A stretch of 64,000 nt of DNA, from positions 1-64,000 of the forward strand of contig PERT01000013.1 in the NCBI GenBank assembly GCA_002928955.1, given 5' to 3'. Origin of the DNA: Hyphomicrobium sp. GTDB lineage: Bacteria > Pseudomonadota > Alphaproteobacteria > Rhizobiales > Hyphomicrobiaceae. Shown piece by piece: positions 35,701-44,532 of this stretch (the stretch's first letter is position 1; every line of letters starts with the position of its first letter). A program made the translations under genes and the position numbers. The notes under the pieces were generated by a model. That model saw only the letters and a program-made list of their open reading frames with translations. It ran no database searches and was not told the DNA's origin.

Positions 35701-36651
35701 ATGCGCATCGAGTATCATCGCACGCTGATCGCCGATCTGGTCCGCAATGCCGCCTTTCACGCGGCCTTGAAGGCGGCGATTGTTCCAGGGGTCACGACGG
35801 TGGCCGATATCGGCGCCGGCACCGGGCTGCTCGGATTGATGGCGGCAAGACTCGGCGCAAAAGATGTCTTTCTCTACGAAACGGCGGAGGTCGCAGGCGT
35901 TGCGGCCCAGATCCTCCACCGGAACCGCGCCAGGAACTGCCACGTCTTCCCATGCCACTCGACCGAGATGGACGACCCGCCACGCGTCGACGTCGTGGTA
36001 TCGGAAACGCTCGGCAATTACGCGCTTGAGGAAAACATCCTCGAAACGGCCAAGGATGCGGTCGCCCGTCATCTCAAACCAGGCGGTGCCCTGATCCCAC
36101 GGCAGGTCATCCAGCGGGTGTGCCCGGTGGTCACCTCGCGAATCCAGGAAGAGTTTTGCGCTTGGGACCGGGTGGGGCTCGATCTGGGACTCGACATGGA
36201 TCTGTCTCCCGCGAAGGCCATGAGCATGAACAATATCTACGTGCGCTCGTTCCAACCCGTCGATTTCCTCGATCAGATGATGGCCGCCAAGGCCTGGGAT
36301 ACCATTGATCTGTTGCGCGACCACCGCGCAACTCGCAAAGCCGAACTCAAGTGGGCTATCGGCGACCACCAGACGATCCACGGTTTTGCGATCTGGTGGG
36401 ATGTCGAACTTGCCACCGGCATCACGCTTTCGACGGCACCTGATGCGCCGCGCACGCACTGGGAGCAACTCTACCTGCCGCTGCTCCACCCCTTCACGTG
36501 CCGTGCGACGGAAACCCTCGCCCTCTCCATCAGGTCGAAATCATCGAGCGAAGCTGGCACGCACCTCGCGTGGACCGCCAGCAGGATGGATGCCCGCGGC
36601 AAGAGCCTGGAACGACAATCGCTGGACTTGGACAAGGGCTTTTTGCCCTAA
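35701..36651 (+). CDS. Protein arginine methyltransferase (PRMT) homologue
   Basis: 316 residues. SAM motif I is VADIGAGTGLLGLMA (34-48). SETLGNYALEEN (101-112) matches the PRMT double-E loop: E102 and E111 are nine residues apart, as are the paired active-site glutamates in eukaryotic PRMTs. T252-H253-W254 in RTHWEQLYLPL is the THW loop. The N-terminus YHRTLIADLVRNAAF also follows the PRMT pattern, though shorter. PRMTs transfer methyl groups to arginine and are rare in bacteria; the substrate is unknown. It lies 3 bp after two RNA methyltransferase genes, so a ribosomal or RNA-binding protein substrate is plausible (inference). A generic 'class I SAM methyltransferase' label would undersell it. 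Confidence 0.78.
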   Translation: MRIEYHRTLIADLVRNAAFHAALKAAIVPGVTTVADIGAGTGLLGLMAARLGAKDVFLYETAEVAGVAAQILHRNRARNCHVFPCHSTEMDDPPRVDVVVSETLGNYALEENILETAKDAVARHLKPGGALIPRQVIQRVCPVVTSRIQEEFCAWDRVGLDLGLDMDLSPAKAMSMNNIYVRSFQPVDFLDQMMAAKAWDTIDLLRDHRATRKAELKWAIGDHQTIHGFAIWWDVELATGITLSTAPDAPRTHWEQLYLPLLHPFTCRATETLALSIRSKSSSEAGTHLAWTASRMDARGKSLERQSLDLDKGFLP

Positions 36652-36678
36652 GCCCCGCCACCCGTTCGCGGGCTGGCA

Positions 36679-37371
36679 TCAGAATTCGCGGCGCCGGCCA
36701 ACGTTGTAGGGATAGCGATCCCAATGGCCCTCATCGGTTTCACCTTTGCTCGCACGCCGCTCCCAAGGCGGCGCGTTGTCGTGCGGATAACTCCGCTGAG
36801 CATGGGGACTGTAACGGCGATCGTATCGTTCCTCGTCACGATACCGAGCGCCATACGACCCTCGCGGCTCCAAGCGAAAAGCATAGCGATACCGGTTGTT
36901 GTCGAAACGACTACGGCCAGCGTAACCGGGGCGTGAAGCCGGTCTCACGTAGATCCATCGACCGCCGAAGGCATCACGAGGCGCGCGGTATGTCCTTACA
37001 GCGGTGAGCGGCCAATCCCTGCTCACGGCCCGGCCACGGCGAAAGCCTGGGCTCACTTCGGCGGCATAGCGACCTTGGCGATCAATGTCCCGGAATTGCG
37101 GAGTGGGAGTAACGGCAGGCGGGCGCGCACTTTCAGCTTGGTCATCCTTATAGTCGCGGGCAACCGCCGGCCTTTGATCCCGTGGCATGGCCTGGACCGG
37201 AAGGACTGCTGCCACCGGCATGGACTGGGCCGCAAGCGCCTTTGCTTCGGCGCTGGGCTTCGGCGCGGTTACAGAATTCATCAGCGCCGGCGCCGCGTTG
37301 TCCGCCATCGTTGGCAGTATCGCGGCTGCCCACGCCATCACGCCTAGCGACACACATTTCAAACGCCACAT
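36679..37371 (-). CDS. Secreted Arg/Tyr-rich hypothetical protein
   Basis: 230 residues from ATG 37371, chosen because GGAGG lies six bases upstream. A signal peptide (cleavage near TMADN) is followed by an Ala/Pro-rich part and a strongly basic C-terminal half rich in Arg, Tyr and Pro (RYRDEERYDRRYSPHAQRSY). I do not recognise a family. The charge suggests binding to an anionic partner such as nucleic acid or polysaccharide, or disorder. It is convergent with the PRMT-like gene, 27 bp apart. Confidence 0.65.
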   Translation of the reverse strand: MWRLKCVSLGVMAWAAAILPTMADNAAPALMNSVTAPKPSAEAKALAAQSMPVAAVLPVQAMPRDQRPAVARDYKDDQAESARPPAVTPTPQFRDIDRQGRYAAEVSPGFRRGRAVSRDWPLTAVRTYRAPRDAFGGRWIYVRPASRPGYAGRSRFDNNRYRYAFRLEPRGSYGARYRDEERYDRRYSPHAQRSYPHDNAPPWERRASKGETDEGHWDRYPYNVGRRREF

Positions 37372-37483
37372 CGCAACCTCCAATATCGAACTGCATCAGC
37401 ACCTCGACAATATATTCACTTTTTGTTCCTGTCATGTTCTATTTGGTGAGAGATGGAACCTCCGGCATCAATAATGCCTGTGA

Positions 37484-38206
37484 TCACCGGCTGAGGAGCA
37501 GCCAGGCCGATACCCACAACGATACGTAGGCGGTGGTCACCAGCGCGTAGGGGCCGTAGATATCGATCCGCATGTTCCACATGCCCCGGCGCACGGCCGC
37601 GATGTCGCCGCTCTTGGCCAGCGCGCGTTCAAGATCGACGGGATCGTGGTTGGTCGGGCAACGCCCCTCGATCTCGTGATAGCGGCGGCGGTACTCCTGC
37701 AACTCGGGCACCGTTACCGGACGTGCGATCTCCAACTCGCGTGCGAGGTTGCCAAGATCCATGGCGCAGCGTTGCAGGTAAAGTGCCCGGGTCTGGTAGT
37801 TGGCGAGGCCGACAACGAGGCCGAAGCCGAACAGGAACACGCCTGTGACAATCGAAGCGAAGTCAAGAAATGACCGGATGTCGGCGGGCAGCTTGTTTTC
37901 GTAGATGATCGTGAATAACGAGATCGCGATCTCGGCGACGGTCGCCAGTGTGAAGGCGGCAACACTCGCGTTGTGCTTGGCTTCGAGGCGCTCGTGAGCG
38001 TTGAATCGGGCGCGCTTCACAAGCAGCATTGTCTTGAGGAACTTCGCTGCAATCTCTGGCTTGCCTTCGGTATCGGACACATGGCGTTGTCCGGCTATCG
38101 CCGCCTCCAGCGAGGCAACGAGCCGCGGCTGGGAGGAGCTGATGTCTGCAGATTGCCGCATGGGCCGAGAAATAGCCTGATTCGCCGCAGCCGGACGCAG
38201 AACCAC
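37484..38206 (-). CDS. SLATT-type membrane protein (SMODS/SLOG-associating 2TM effector-like)
   Basis: 240 residues from GTG 38206 (ATG 38161 possible). RARFNAHERLEAKHN leads into two adjacent membrane helices (about 86-105 and 117-138), then ANYQTRALYLQRCAMDLGNL and a helical stretch ending in EGRCPTNHDPVDLERA. This order and the NHxPVD-like motif resemble SLATT family 5 proteins, predicted pore-forming effectors in bacterial conflict systems. A third hydrophobic segment closes the protein (about 216-238), which is unusual. No nucleotidyltransferase, reverse transcriptase or SLOG gene is adjacent, so a defence role is unproven. Confidence 0.6.
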   Translation of the reverse strand: MVLRPAAANQAISRPMRQSADISSSQPRLVASLEAAIAGQRHVSDTEGKPEIAAKFLKTMLLVKRARFNAHERLEAKHNASVAAFTLATVAEIAISLFTIIYENKLPADIRSFLDFASIVTGVFLFGFGLVVGLANYQTRALYLQRCAMDLGNLARELEIARPVTVPELQEYRRRYHEIEGRCPTNHDPVDLERALAKSGDIAAVRRGMWNMRIDIYGPYALVTTAYVSLWVSAWLLLSR

Positions 38207-38224
38207 TTCGACTGCTCATCTCTC

Positions 38225-38382
38225 GTGTAGCGCATATGGCGGTTACCCCCCGCAGGCGCGGACGGCCGAAGCCAAACGTCAGATGCAAAGGCTACACTGG
38301 CATCATCGCCATCCTCGTGCTTCCTTTGGTTCAGACATTTGCTCCGGACCGCGCTGCGACAGGAAGCGAATGTCGGAGCCGG
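38225..38382. repeat. Dispersed palindromic repeat, units A+B (copy 3)
   Basis: Unit A (38225-38297) has GTGTAGCGCAT… paired with …AGATGC…CTACAC; unit B (about 38318-38382) has CAGACATTTGCTCC paired with GGAAGCGAATGTCGG. It lies between the SLATT-type gene and the next minus-strand gene. It is more diverged than copies 1 and 5. Confidence 0.75.
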
Positions 38383-38435
38383 TCTAGAGCTGGCCCTCGG
38401 GCAGATTTGGTCGGATGCAAGGTGGACGGACGAGG

Positions 38436-39053
38436 TCAAAGTCGGTCTTGCAGCTTATCGCCTTCGCCAAGCACGTCTTTTCGATGAACGTCGGCCTGCG
38501 GCAATCCTGGTCGCGCCAAGCTGGTCTTGAGTGCGCGCGCTCCGTAGTCCTGCCAGGCTTTGACGTCGTTCGGCGTATTGAAAAGGAAACTCGCCGCCGC
38601 AATAACGATGGCTGTACCGATTACCACGGTCGCAATCCAGGAGCCGGCCTGGCGCAGGCCGTCGTAGATGCGCCGTCTCCGCGCCCGCCTCATCCAATGG
38701 GCCGAGCCTTCGAGCGACGGCCGCCCGTTGATAAGGCGTTCAGTGTCTACCTCGTCCAATCGACCGTCGACCGGCAGTTCGGCGGAGATTGCTTCGTCGA
38801 GGCGAAGCGCTGAGGCGAAAACTCTGCGACCTGAGGGACTGACCGAAGCCGGGTCCTCGAAGTCTGCGCTGCTGCCGTGCGGGGGCAGCCGTGCTCTCGT
38901 GCCGGGCTCGGCTCGCTTGGGTCTGCGGGCGAGGATCTTTTCTAGCTCGGAAGTGAGCCGGTCGTGTTCGTCATCGTCGTCGAACACACTGTCATCGGCA
39001 ATGAGATCGAGAGTTGCACCTTGCGTGCTGGTGTCGTCTAAGTGCGTGGCCAT
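38436..39053 (-). CDS. Single-pass membrane hypothetical protein with acidic N-terminus
   Basis: 205 residues from ATG 39053, with GGAG six bases upstream. The N-terminal part has an Asp-rich stretch (DDSVFDDDDEHD) followed by a basic patch; residues 130-140 are Arg-rich (MRRARRRR) just before one membrane helix (about 149-166), so the N-terminus should be cytoplasmic. The short C-terminal part (about 40 residues) would be periplasmic. No family recognised. The same orientation as the downstream SLATT-type gene, but a repeat element separates them. Confidence 0.65.
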   Translation of the reverse strand: MATHLDDTSTQGATLDLIADDSVFDDDDEHDRLTSELEKILARRPKRAEPGTRARLPPHGSSADFEDPASVSPSGRRVFASALRLDEAISAELPVDGRLDEVDTERLINGRPSLEGSAHWMRRARRRRIYDGLRQAGSWIATVVIGTAIVIAAASFLFNTPNDVKAWQDYGARALKTSLARPGLPQADVHRKDVLGEGDKLQDRL

Positions 39054-39224
39054 GCCCACTCCACCACCTGGGTTTCCGCGCCCCGGTGTGTTGAGTACAA
39101 ACGTTTGCCTCGTCGACGAGGATCCCTCGATCCCTCGCGGGGGAAAAATACCCCGACCGCAGTCGTTTCGCAACGTCGATCTGTGATCAGATCGTCATTG
39201 GCACCGTCATTGGCACCCTAGGGT

Positions 39225-39385
39225 CGCGCATCTGTCGTTTGGTCCCCGCGCGCGGCTGATCTTGACACCAAACGTCAGATGCAAATGCTACACTCGCGCT
39301 CATAGCCGTGTTCGTGTTCCTCATGGATCCGACATTTGCTCCGCACGGCGCTGAGACCGGACGCAAATGTCGGAACCGGAACACG
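39225..39385. repeat. Dispersed palindromic repeat, units A+B (copy 4)
   Basis: Unit A (39225-39294): GCGCATCTGTCGTTTGGT pairs with ACCAAACGTCAGATGC, 16 of 17 pairs. Unit B (39313-39385): CGTGTTCC / GGAACACG plus CCGACATTTGC / GCAAATGTCGG. Unit A ends in TGCTACACT, which resembles an extended -10, and the nnrU-like gene starts 61 bp after unit B. The rest of 39054-39446 holds no gene. Confidence 0.85.
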
Positions 39386-39446
39386 CTCGAAGTCCTTGGC
39401 AGCGGCGGGTGTTTGGCTTCGGTCGCGAATTTTGGGAGTGCTTGCA

Positions 39447-40031
39447 ATGCTGCTGCTATTCGTCGGTCTCGCAGTGTTTTTCGCAATTCATGCGGTTCCG
39501 ACCCAACCGGATCTGAGGACCGGTCTCGTAAACCGATTTGGAGAGACCACTTACAAGAGCCTTTTTGCCGTGCTGTCGATCTCCGGGCTGGCGCTGATCG
39601 TCTTCGGTTACGGCAAGCTTCAAGGGACGCCCGGAAAGAACCCCGATATCTGGTTCCCGCCGGCATGGACCCGCCCTATCGCGATGCTGGTGATGCTGCC
39701 GGCGATGGTGTTTCTGGTGGCTGCCAATGTACCGTCGCGCATTCGCGACGGGGTCAAGCATCCCATGCTGCTGGGTGTCATACTCTGGGCACTGGCCCAT
39801 CTCCTGGTAAATGGTGATCTGGCGTCGGTCATCCTGTTCGGATCGTTTTTCGCCTGGGCCGCCGTCGATCTGATGTCGGTCAGGCGCCGCCAGGCCCTCG
39901 GCCCGCTTGGGTCGCGCAAGGGCGGACCTATCGTCAATGACATCATCGTCGTCGGAGCTGGTGTCGGGTTATACGTCCTGTTCATATCATGGGCTCACAA
40001 GATATTGATCGGAGTGTCGATTTTTGGCTGA
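39447..40031 (+). CDS. NnrU-family membrane protein
   Basis: 194 residues from ATG 39447, with GGGAG eight bases upstream; the frame is open into the repeat (39336), which is rejected as coding. Five to six hydrophobic helices, with FFAIHAVPTQPDLR, WFPPAWTRP, RDGVKHPMLLGVILWALAHLL and DLASVILFGSFFAWA, fit NnrU/NnuR-like proteins, first found near nitric oxide metabolism genes. Conserved histidines in the helices suggest heme or metal contact. No denitrification genes are nearby. It overlaps the MOSC gene by 8 bp. Confidence 0.82.
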   Translation: MLLLFVGLAVFFAIHAVPTQPDLRTGLVNRFGETTYKSLFAVLSISGLALIVFGYGKLQGTPGKNPDIWFPPAWTRPIAMLVMLPAMVFLVAANVPSRIRDGVKHPMLLGVILWALAHLLVNGDLASVILFGSFFAWAAVDLMSVRRRQALGPLGSRKGGPIVNDIIVVGAGVGLYVLFISWAHKILIGVSIFG

Positions 40032-40566
40032 TACGAGCGCTCAGAAGGGTGTTTCTCCAGATGGTGAGGGCATGCTCGCTGGCCGCCTGATTGGTATCGC
40101 CCGGCGTCCGGCGCGACGGGCGCCGATGGAGGAGCTCTACGAAGGATCGATCAGCATCGAAGGCGGGCTCGACGGTGACCATAAGGGAGCCAAGTTTCCG
40201 CGCCGCCGGATCACGGTGCTATCGCGGGAGGCATGGGAATTGGCGCTGGCCGATCTCACCGATCTCGCTGGTCGCGTGCCGCTGCCTTGGACCTTTCGCC
40301 GGGCAAATCTGTTTGTCGAGGGCGTGCGGCTACCGCGGGCGCTGGGTGGGGTTGTCCAAGTTGGAGACGTGATCCTCGAGGTGACCTACCCGACGCAGCC
40401 CTGCTCGCGCATGAACGAGGCCCATCCAGGACTTTTGAAGGCTTTGCACCCGGATTGGCGGGGTGGGATCACGTGCGCGGTCCGGCAGTCGGGCGTGGTC
40501 CGCATCGGCGACCCTGTCAAAGTTCTGGTATCGCCTCCGGAAAAGAAAATCCGATTGCCGGGTTGA
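40024..40566 (+). CDS. MOSC domain protein
   Basis: 180 residues from TTG 40024 (GGAG nine bases upstream); ATG 40072 is a possible shorter start. LIGIARRPARRAPM, GLDGDHKGAKFPRRRITVLS and TYPTQPCSRMNEAHPGL, with the conserved cysteine in QPCSRM, are typical of MOSC proteins (molybdenum cofactor sulfurase C-terminal domain), which handle sulfur or molybdopterin. No partner is visible; it overlaps nnrU. Confidence 0.85.
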   Translation: MADTSAQKGVSPDGEGMLAGRLIGIARRPARRAPMEELYEGSISIEGGLDGDHKGAKFPRRRITVLSREAWELALADLTDLAGRVPLPWTFRRANLFVEGVRLPRALGGVVQVGDVILEVTYPTQPCSRMNEAHPGLLKALHPDWRGGITCAVRQSGVVRIGDPVKVLVSPPEKKIRLPG

Positions 40567-40630
40567 GGTCAATCTGTGGGCCACGCCATAGGCGCCGACA
40601 AGGTGCCTGATCTTGTAGGATTGGACACCG

Positions 40631-42328
40631 TCACTGGCGCGTCAGCAGCACGACGTCCGTGCCCTTGCCCGTCTCGTGCGATACGTCGACATCGGAGATC
40701 ATGAAAGTCGAGCCCGGTTTCACATATTCGGCGAGTCGTTCGAGTACGTCGTCAGAAATCCGAATGCGGTCTAGCGATGCCGAGGCCGTTTGGGGGATGT
40801 TGGGACGCGCCGCAGGTGCAACGTCAACGGCCGCCTCGCGACTGCGTAGCCGCGCGGGCTTGGTGTCGCGATCTGGTTCCTTGGCCCCGGCGGCAACGGA
40901 CACCACGCTCCAGTTCAGCTCACGCTCGCCTGCCGTGTAGCCAAGCGCTGTGAACACATGGGTACCAAAGGGCGCATCCGGATTGTCGATCTTGACCGCC
41001 GCGTCGAACAACGGCTCGGCTCCCTGCCGCACGAGCAGCTTTCCAGTCTTGCGGCTGACGAACATGGTGATTGGCAGGTTTTGCCGCTGCATTGCTCGTT
41101 CGGCTGACGTCTTGGCAAGTTGCGCTTGTCTCAGGGCCTCGCTGCTGCGGGCCAATGATTGCTGGGCCTCCCGGCGCTGGTTATCGAAATTGGCGACGGT
41201 TTCTAGCAATCGGTCGAGTGAGCCGCGATGATCCGCAAGTTCGAGCTCCAGATCCTCTATCTCAAACAGGAGCGAGTGAACCAGACCCTCGAGCCGATCT
41301 TCTTCCGAGCCGAGTGCCGCGAGCTTGCCTTCGATGTCGCCGCCTGTATCGAACGGGACACCGCCCGCCTGCCGGTTGCGTGCGATGAAGGCCGCGAGTT
41401 GAGCTTGGGCACTCGCCTTTCCGCGGAGCGCGGATTGCAGTGCCACCTCGAAAGGCCTCATCTCGTCGCGAGCGGTATCAACCATTTCCAGGGCGTCACG
41501 CAAATCGAAAGCGGCGTCTTTGGCGCGGGCCTCGTCATAATCACGTTGCAATTCTGCTTTGCGTATTGCGTCGGCGTGGCCGGCAAGCATGGCGGCCCTG
41601 GCCGCCGCAACCGAAGCGCGCGTCCGCTGGGGGGTGAATGCGTCGGGCGCCGCGTGCCCGGCTACTGTGGCGGGGACGCTGAAAAGCAGGTCGAGATTGC
41701 CGGACCCGGCGTCCGCAACGGTTCCATTGGCGACGGACGTGACGTAAGGGGCAGCGGCCGTGACGTCCCCCGATGGCGTCGCGGACGGCGGCAGCGGAAC
41801 CGGCAGCCTCGAATGGGCGATCATGCGCGGCTCGGCGTCGTCGCGGGCTACGACGACACGGGCGCCGACGCGAGTGAGGTCGAACAGCTGCTTGGCGAAC
41901 GAGAACGGCAACCGGATGCACCCGTGCGACGCAGGGTAACCGGGCAGCGCGCCAGCGTGCAGGGCAACGCCCGACCATGTCAGCCGCTGCATGAACGGCA
42001 TGGGAGCATTATTGTAGAGATTGGAAAAGTGAACTTTGTTTTTTTCTAGAATGCTGAACACGCCCGTCGGGGTCTCGTGCCCCCTCATGCCCGAGGATAT
42101 CGGCGCTTCGGCGATTTTCTTGACACCGTCCCAGACCGACAGGTGTTGGCGCCGGATCGATACAATCAACTTGAGCGGTGTCGTTGGTCGGGCAATGGAC
42201 AGGAGTTGTTTCAACCGTTCGTCGCGATCGCTGCGCGCGACAGCAGACCCGGACGAAAGAGACAGACCGAGCGCGGTCGCAAGCAGAAATGAAACGGCTC
42301 GGACACGCGCTTGGACATGGTGACGCAC
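40631..42328 (-). CDS. L,D-transpeptidase (YkuD domain) with coiled coil
   Basis: 565 residues from GTG 42328, chosen because GGAG lies six bases upstream; TTG 42343 and GTG 42340 are alternatives. After a signal peptide (ending AVA) the YkuD domain has HAGALPGYPASHGCIRLP with catalytic Cys137. A coiled coil (about 250-410) rich in Glu/Arg/Ala follows, then a second domain with VSRKTGKLLVRQGAEP and FDAAVKIDNPDAPFGTHVF that looks like another YkuD-like or substrate domain. It cross-links peptidoglycan 3-3 or attaches outer-membrane proteins. The length is well above the usual 300-350. Confidence 0.85.
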   Translation of the reverse strand: MRHHVQARVRAVSFLLATALGLSLSSGSAVARSDRDERLKQLLSIARPTTPLKLIVSIRRQHLSVWDGVKKIAEAPISSGMRGHETPTGVFSILEKNKVHFSNLYNNAPMPFMQRLTWSGVALHAGALPGYPASHGCIRLPFSFAKQLFDLTRVGARVVVARDDAEPRMIAHSRLPVPLPPSATPSGDVTAAAPYVTSVANGTVADAGSGNLDLLFSVPATVAGHAAPDAFTPQRTRASVAAARAAMLAGHADAIRKAELQRDYDEARAKDAAFDLRDALEMVDTARDEMRPFEVALQSALRGKASAQAQLAAFIARNRQAGGVPFDTGGDIEGKLAALGSEEDRLEGLVHSLLFEIEDLELELADHRGSLDRLLETVANFDNQRREAQQSLARSSEALRQAQLAKTSAERAMQRQNLPITMFVSRKTGKLLVRQGAEPLFDAAVKIDNPDAPFGTHVFTALGYTAGERELNWSVVSVAAGAKEPDRDTKPARLRSREAAVDVAPAARPNIPQTASASLDRIRISDDVLERLAEYVKPGSTFMISDVDVSHETGKGTDVVLLTRQ

Positions 42329-42614
42329 GACAATCTCCACCAACTGGAGGCCGCAGATCGGCCATCACAGACTAGGTCGAGCAATGCTCGAACATGACGC
42401 CGAGAAAACGCGGAGGCATCTCAATCTTCGGCTAACAGAGCAGTGTCTGTCGCGCAACTCAATGCATGGTGATTGTCATATTGTGGACATGAGGTGTGTC
42501 CTTACAACATCTGCTCCCAGTGGAGCCGCTGGCGTGTGCCGCGTTCTAAGGTGGCCGTGCTGCCGTCCAGCAGGGTAGACTGCCGCAAACCGGGACGGAG
42601 GATCGCCACCAGCC

Positions 42615-43496
42615 ATGTCTTTGCAGAACCCCTCGAAGCGCCTGATGGCGCCGGACATCACCGCCAAGAAGGGTGTCGAGGCGATCGTATCGTTGACATC
42701 CTACCACGCGCACACGGCGGCTATTGCCGACAAGTACTGCGATTTCCTGCTGGTCGGCGACAGTCTCGGCATGGTCATGCACGGCTATGACACGACGGTG
42801 CCGGTGCCGCTCGAGTTGATGATCATGCATGGCAAAGCCGTGGTCCGTGGCGCCAAAAGGGCACTCGTCGTCATCGACATGCCGTTCGGCACTTACGAGG
42901 AGAGCCCGTCGGTCGCCTTCCGCAATGCGGCGCGCGTTATGAAAGAGACCGATTGCGGCGCTGTGAAGATCGAGGGTGGCAGGCGAATGGCTGAGACGAT
43001 CCACTTTCTGGTCGACCGCGGGGTCCCGGTAATGGCGCACATCGGCCTCACGCCGCAGTCTATCAACGTCATCGGCGGCTTCAAGGCGCAGGGGCGCGAG
43101 CAGGCCCAATGGGCGGCTATCGAGGAAGATGCGCGACGGGTCGCCGAGGCGGGGGCATTTGCCGTGGTGCTCGAAGCGATGACCGAGCCCCTGGCGGCCA
43201 AGATCACCGCGGCCATAGCAATCCCGACCATCGGGATTGGCGCCGGCGCGGGCTGCGACGGCCAAATCCTGGTGATGGAGGATATGCTCGGCCTGTCGCC
43301 GCGGGTGCCGAAATTCGTGAAGGAGTTTGGGAAGATCGGGGCGGCCATCGAAGGTGCCATCAGGGGTTACGCAGAGGAAGTCAGGGCCGGCACGTTCCCG
43401 GCCAGCGAGCACACGTACGCGGTCAGGGAGACGGCGCCAGGCGTTGTGCATCCCCCCCACCGGGTCACCAAAAAGCCCAAAATTCCAAGCACCTAG
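42615..43496 (+). CDS. panB: 3-methyl-2-oxobutanoate hydroxymethyltransferase
   Basis: 293 residues. [45 protein letters not shown] and the metal/substrate motif AHIGLTPQS are diagnostic. It makes ketopantoate, the first step of pantothenate synthesis. The usual partner panC is not in the window. About 270 bp with no gene precede it. Confidence 0.95.
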   Translation: MSLQNPSKRLMAPDITAKKGVEAIVSLTSYHAHTAAIADKYCDFLLVGDSLGMVMHGYDTTVPVPLELMIMHGKAVVRGAKRALVVIDMPFGTYEESPSVAFRNAARVMKETDCGAVKIEGGRRMAETIHFLVDRGVPVMAHIGLTPQSINVIGGFKAQGREQAQWAAIEEDARRVAEAGAFAVVLEAMTEPLAAKITAAIAIPTIGIGAGAGCDGQILVMEDMLGLSPRVPKFVKEFGKIGAAIEGAIRGYAEEVRAGTFPASEHTYAVRETAPGVVHPPHRVTKKPKIPST

Positions 43497-43733
43497 TGGA
43501 TCGGCTAGGCACTTCGACAGCGTCATGCACTCATTCTCTGCCCCGGCATTAAGGATTTGCGTCTGCTCGGTACTCGGCTAAGACGATCAACTGCATCGGT
43601 CGGCTCGTGCGGGCACTGCGCTGCAGACGGTTGGGCAGAACATCGTCTTTCGATGCGCATGATCGAGCGTGAAGCGCCGGGAATCCGCGGTGGATGACGA
43701 AAATCGGATACGGGCTTGGGGGCTCGAGGCTAG

Positions 43734-44522
43734 ATGGTCGACAAGAATGATTCGCTGTTGCGCGAAGTTGACGAGGAACTGCGGCGCGAGCAGCTCGAAA
43801 AGCTTTGGCAGAAGTACGGCACCTACGCTTTCGTTTTCGCGGCGTTGATCGTTGTCGGCGTTGGTGGCGCCAAATGGCTTGAAGCGCATCGTCTTGCTGC
43901 GGCCGAGAAGGCTGGCGCTTCCTATCAGCAGGCGGTCGCGGCAATAGCCGCTGGGAAGCCGGAGGATGCGGCAAGGGCCCTGAACGCGCTGTCGGCCGAA
44001 GGCCCGGCGGGTTATGCACAACTCGCTGAACTGCAGCTGGCAGGCAACGCGCTCAAATCGGGCAATCCAGCCGAAGCGCTCAAGATCTACGAGCGTTTGG
44101 GAAGCGACCGATCCTCCGATCGCCTGTTGCAGGGCTTTGCAAGGCTGCAGGCAGCATCGATCAGAATGGCTGACGCCGACTTTACCGAGATGCAGAATCG
44201 GCTCAACGATCTGATTGTCGCCGAAAGCCCTTGGCGCGCCAACGCTGGCGAGCTTTTGGGTCTGGCAGCGATGAAGGCTGGAAAGCCCGGCGATGCGCGC
44301 AAAGCGTTCGAACAAGTCATGGGTGAGCGGAATGCGCCGCAAAGTGTGATCGAGCGGACCAGGATGTTCATGGGGAATCTGATTGCCGGCGAACTTGCCA
44401 AGACTAGGCCAGGCGAAGGATCGCAGACCCAGGCGGCGCCGGACACGGCCGCTGATCAGCCGAAGCCAGCCGAGCCTAAAGCTGCCGATACCAAGCCGAC
44501 TGAGCCTGCGAAAAAGCAATAG
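43734..44522 (+). CDS. YfgM-like tetratricopeptide membrane protein
   Basis: 262 residues. One membrane helix (about 27-43, YAFVFAALIVVGVGG) follows a short charged N-terminus with REVDEELRREQLEKLWQKYG, the conserved lead of the YfgM/TPR_21 family. TPR-like helices fill the rest, and a Pro/Ala/Lys-rich tail ends it. YfgM is an ancillary protein of the SecYEG translocon and outer-membrane assembly. bamB follows 10 bp later, as in many proteobacteria. Confidence 0.85.
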   Translation: MVDKNDSLLREVDEELRREQLEKLWQKYGTYAFVFAALIVVGVGGAKWLEAHRLAAAEKAGASYQQAVAAIAAGKPEDAARALNALSAEGPAGYAQLAELQLAGNALKSGNPAEALKIYERLGSDRSSDRLLQGFARLQAASIRMADADFTEMQNRLNDLIVAESPWRANAGELLGLAAMKAGKPGDARKAFEQVMGERNAPQSVIERTRMFMGNLIAGELAKTRPGEGSQTQAAPDTAADQPKPAEPKAADTKPTEPAKKQ

Positions 44523-44532
44523 GGGGAGGCAT

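Noticed and set aside
34714-36489. 591-codon minus-strand frame across the methyltransferases
   Set aside because: It runs opposite two strongly supported genes and has no motif; a shadow.
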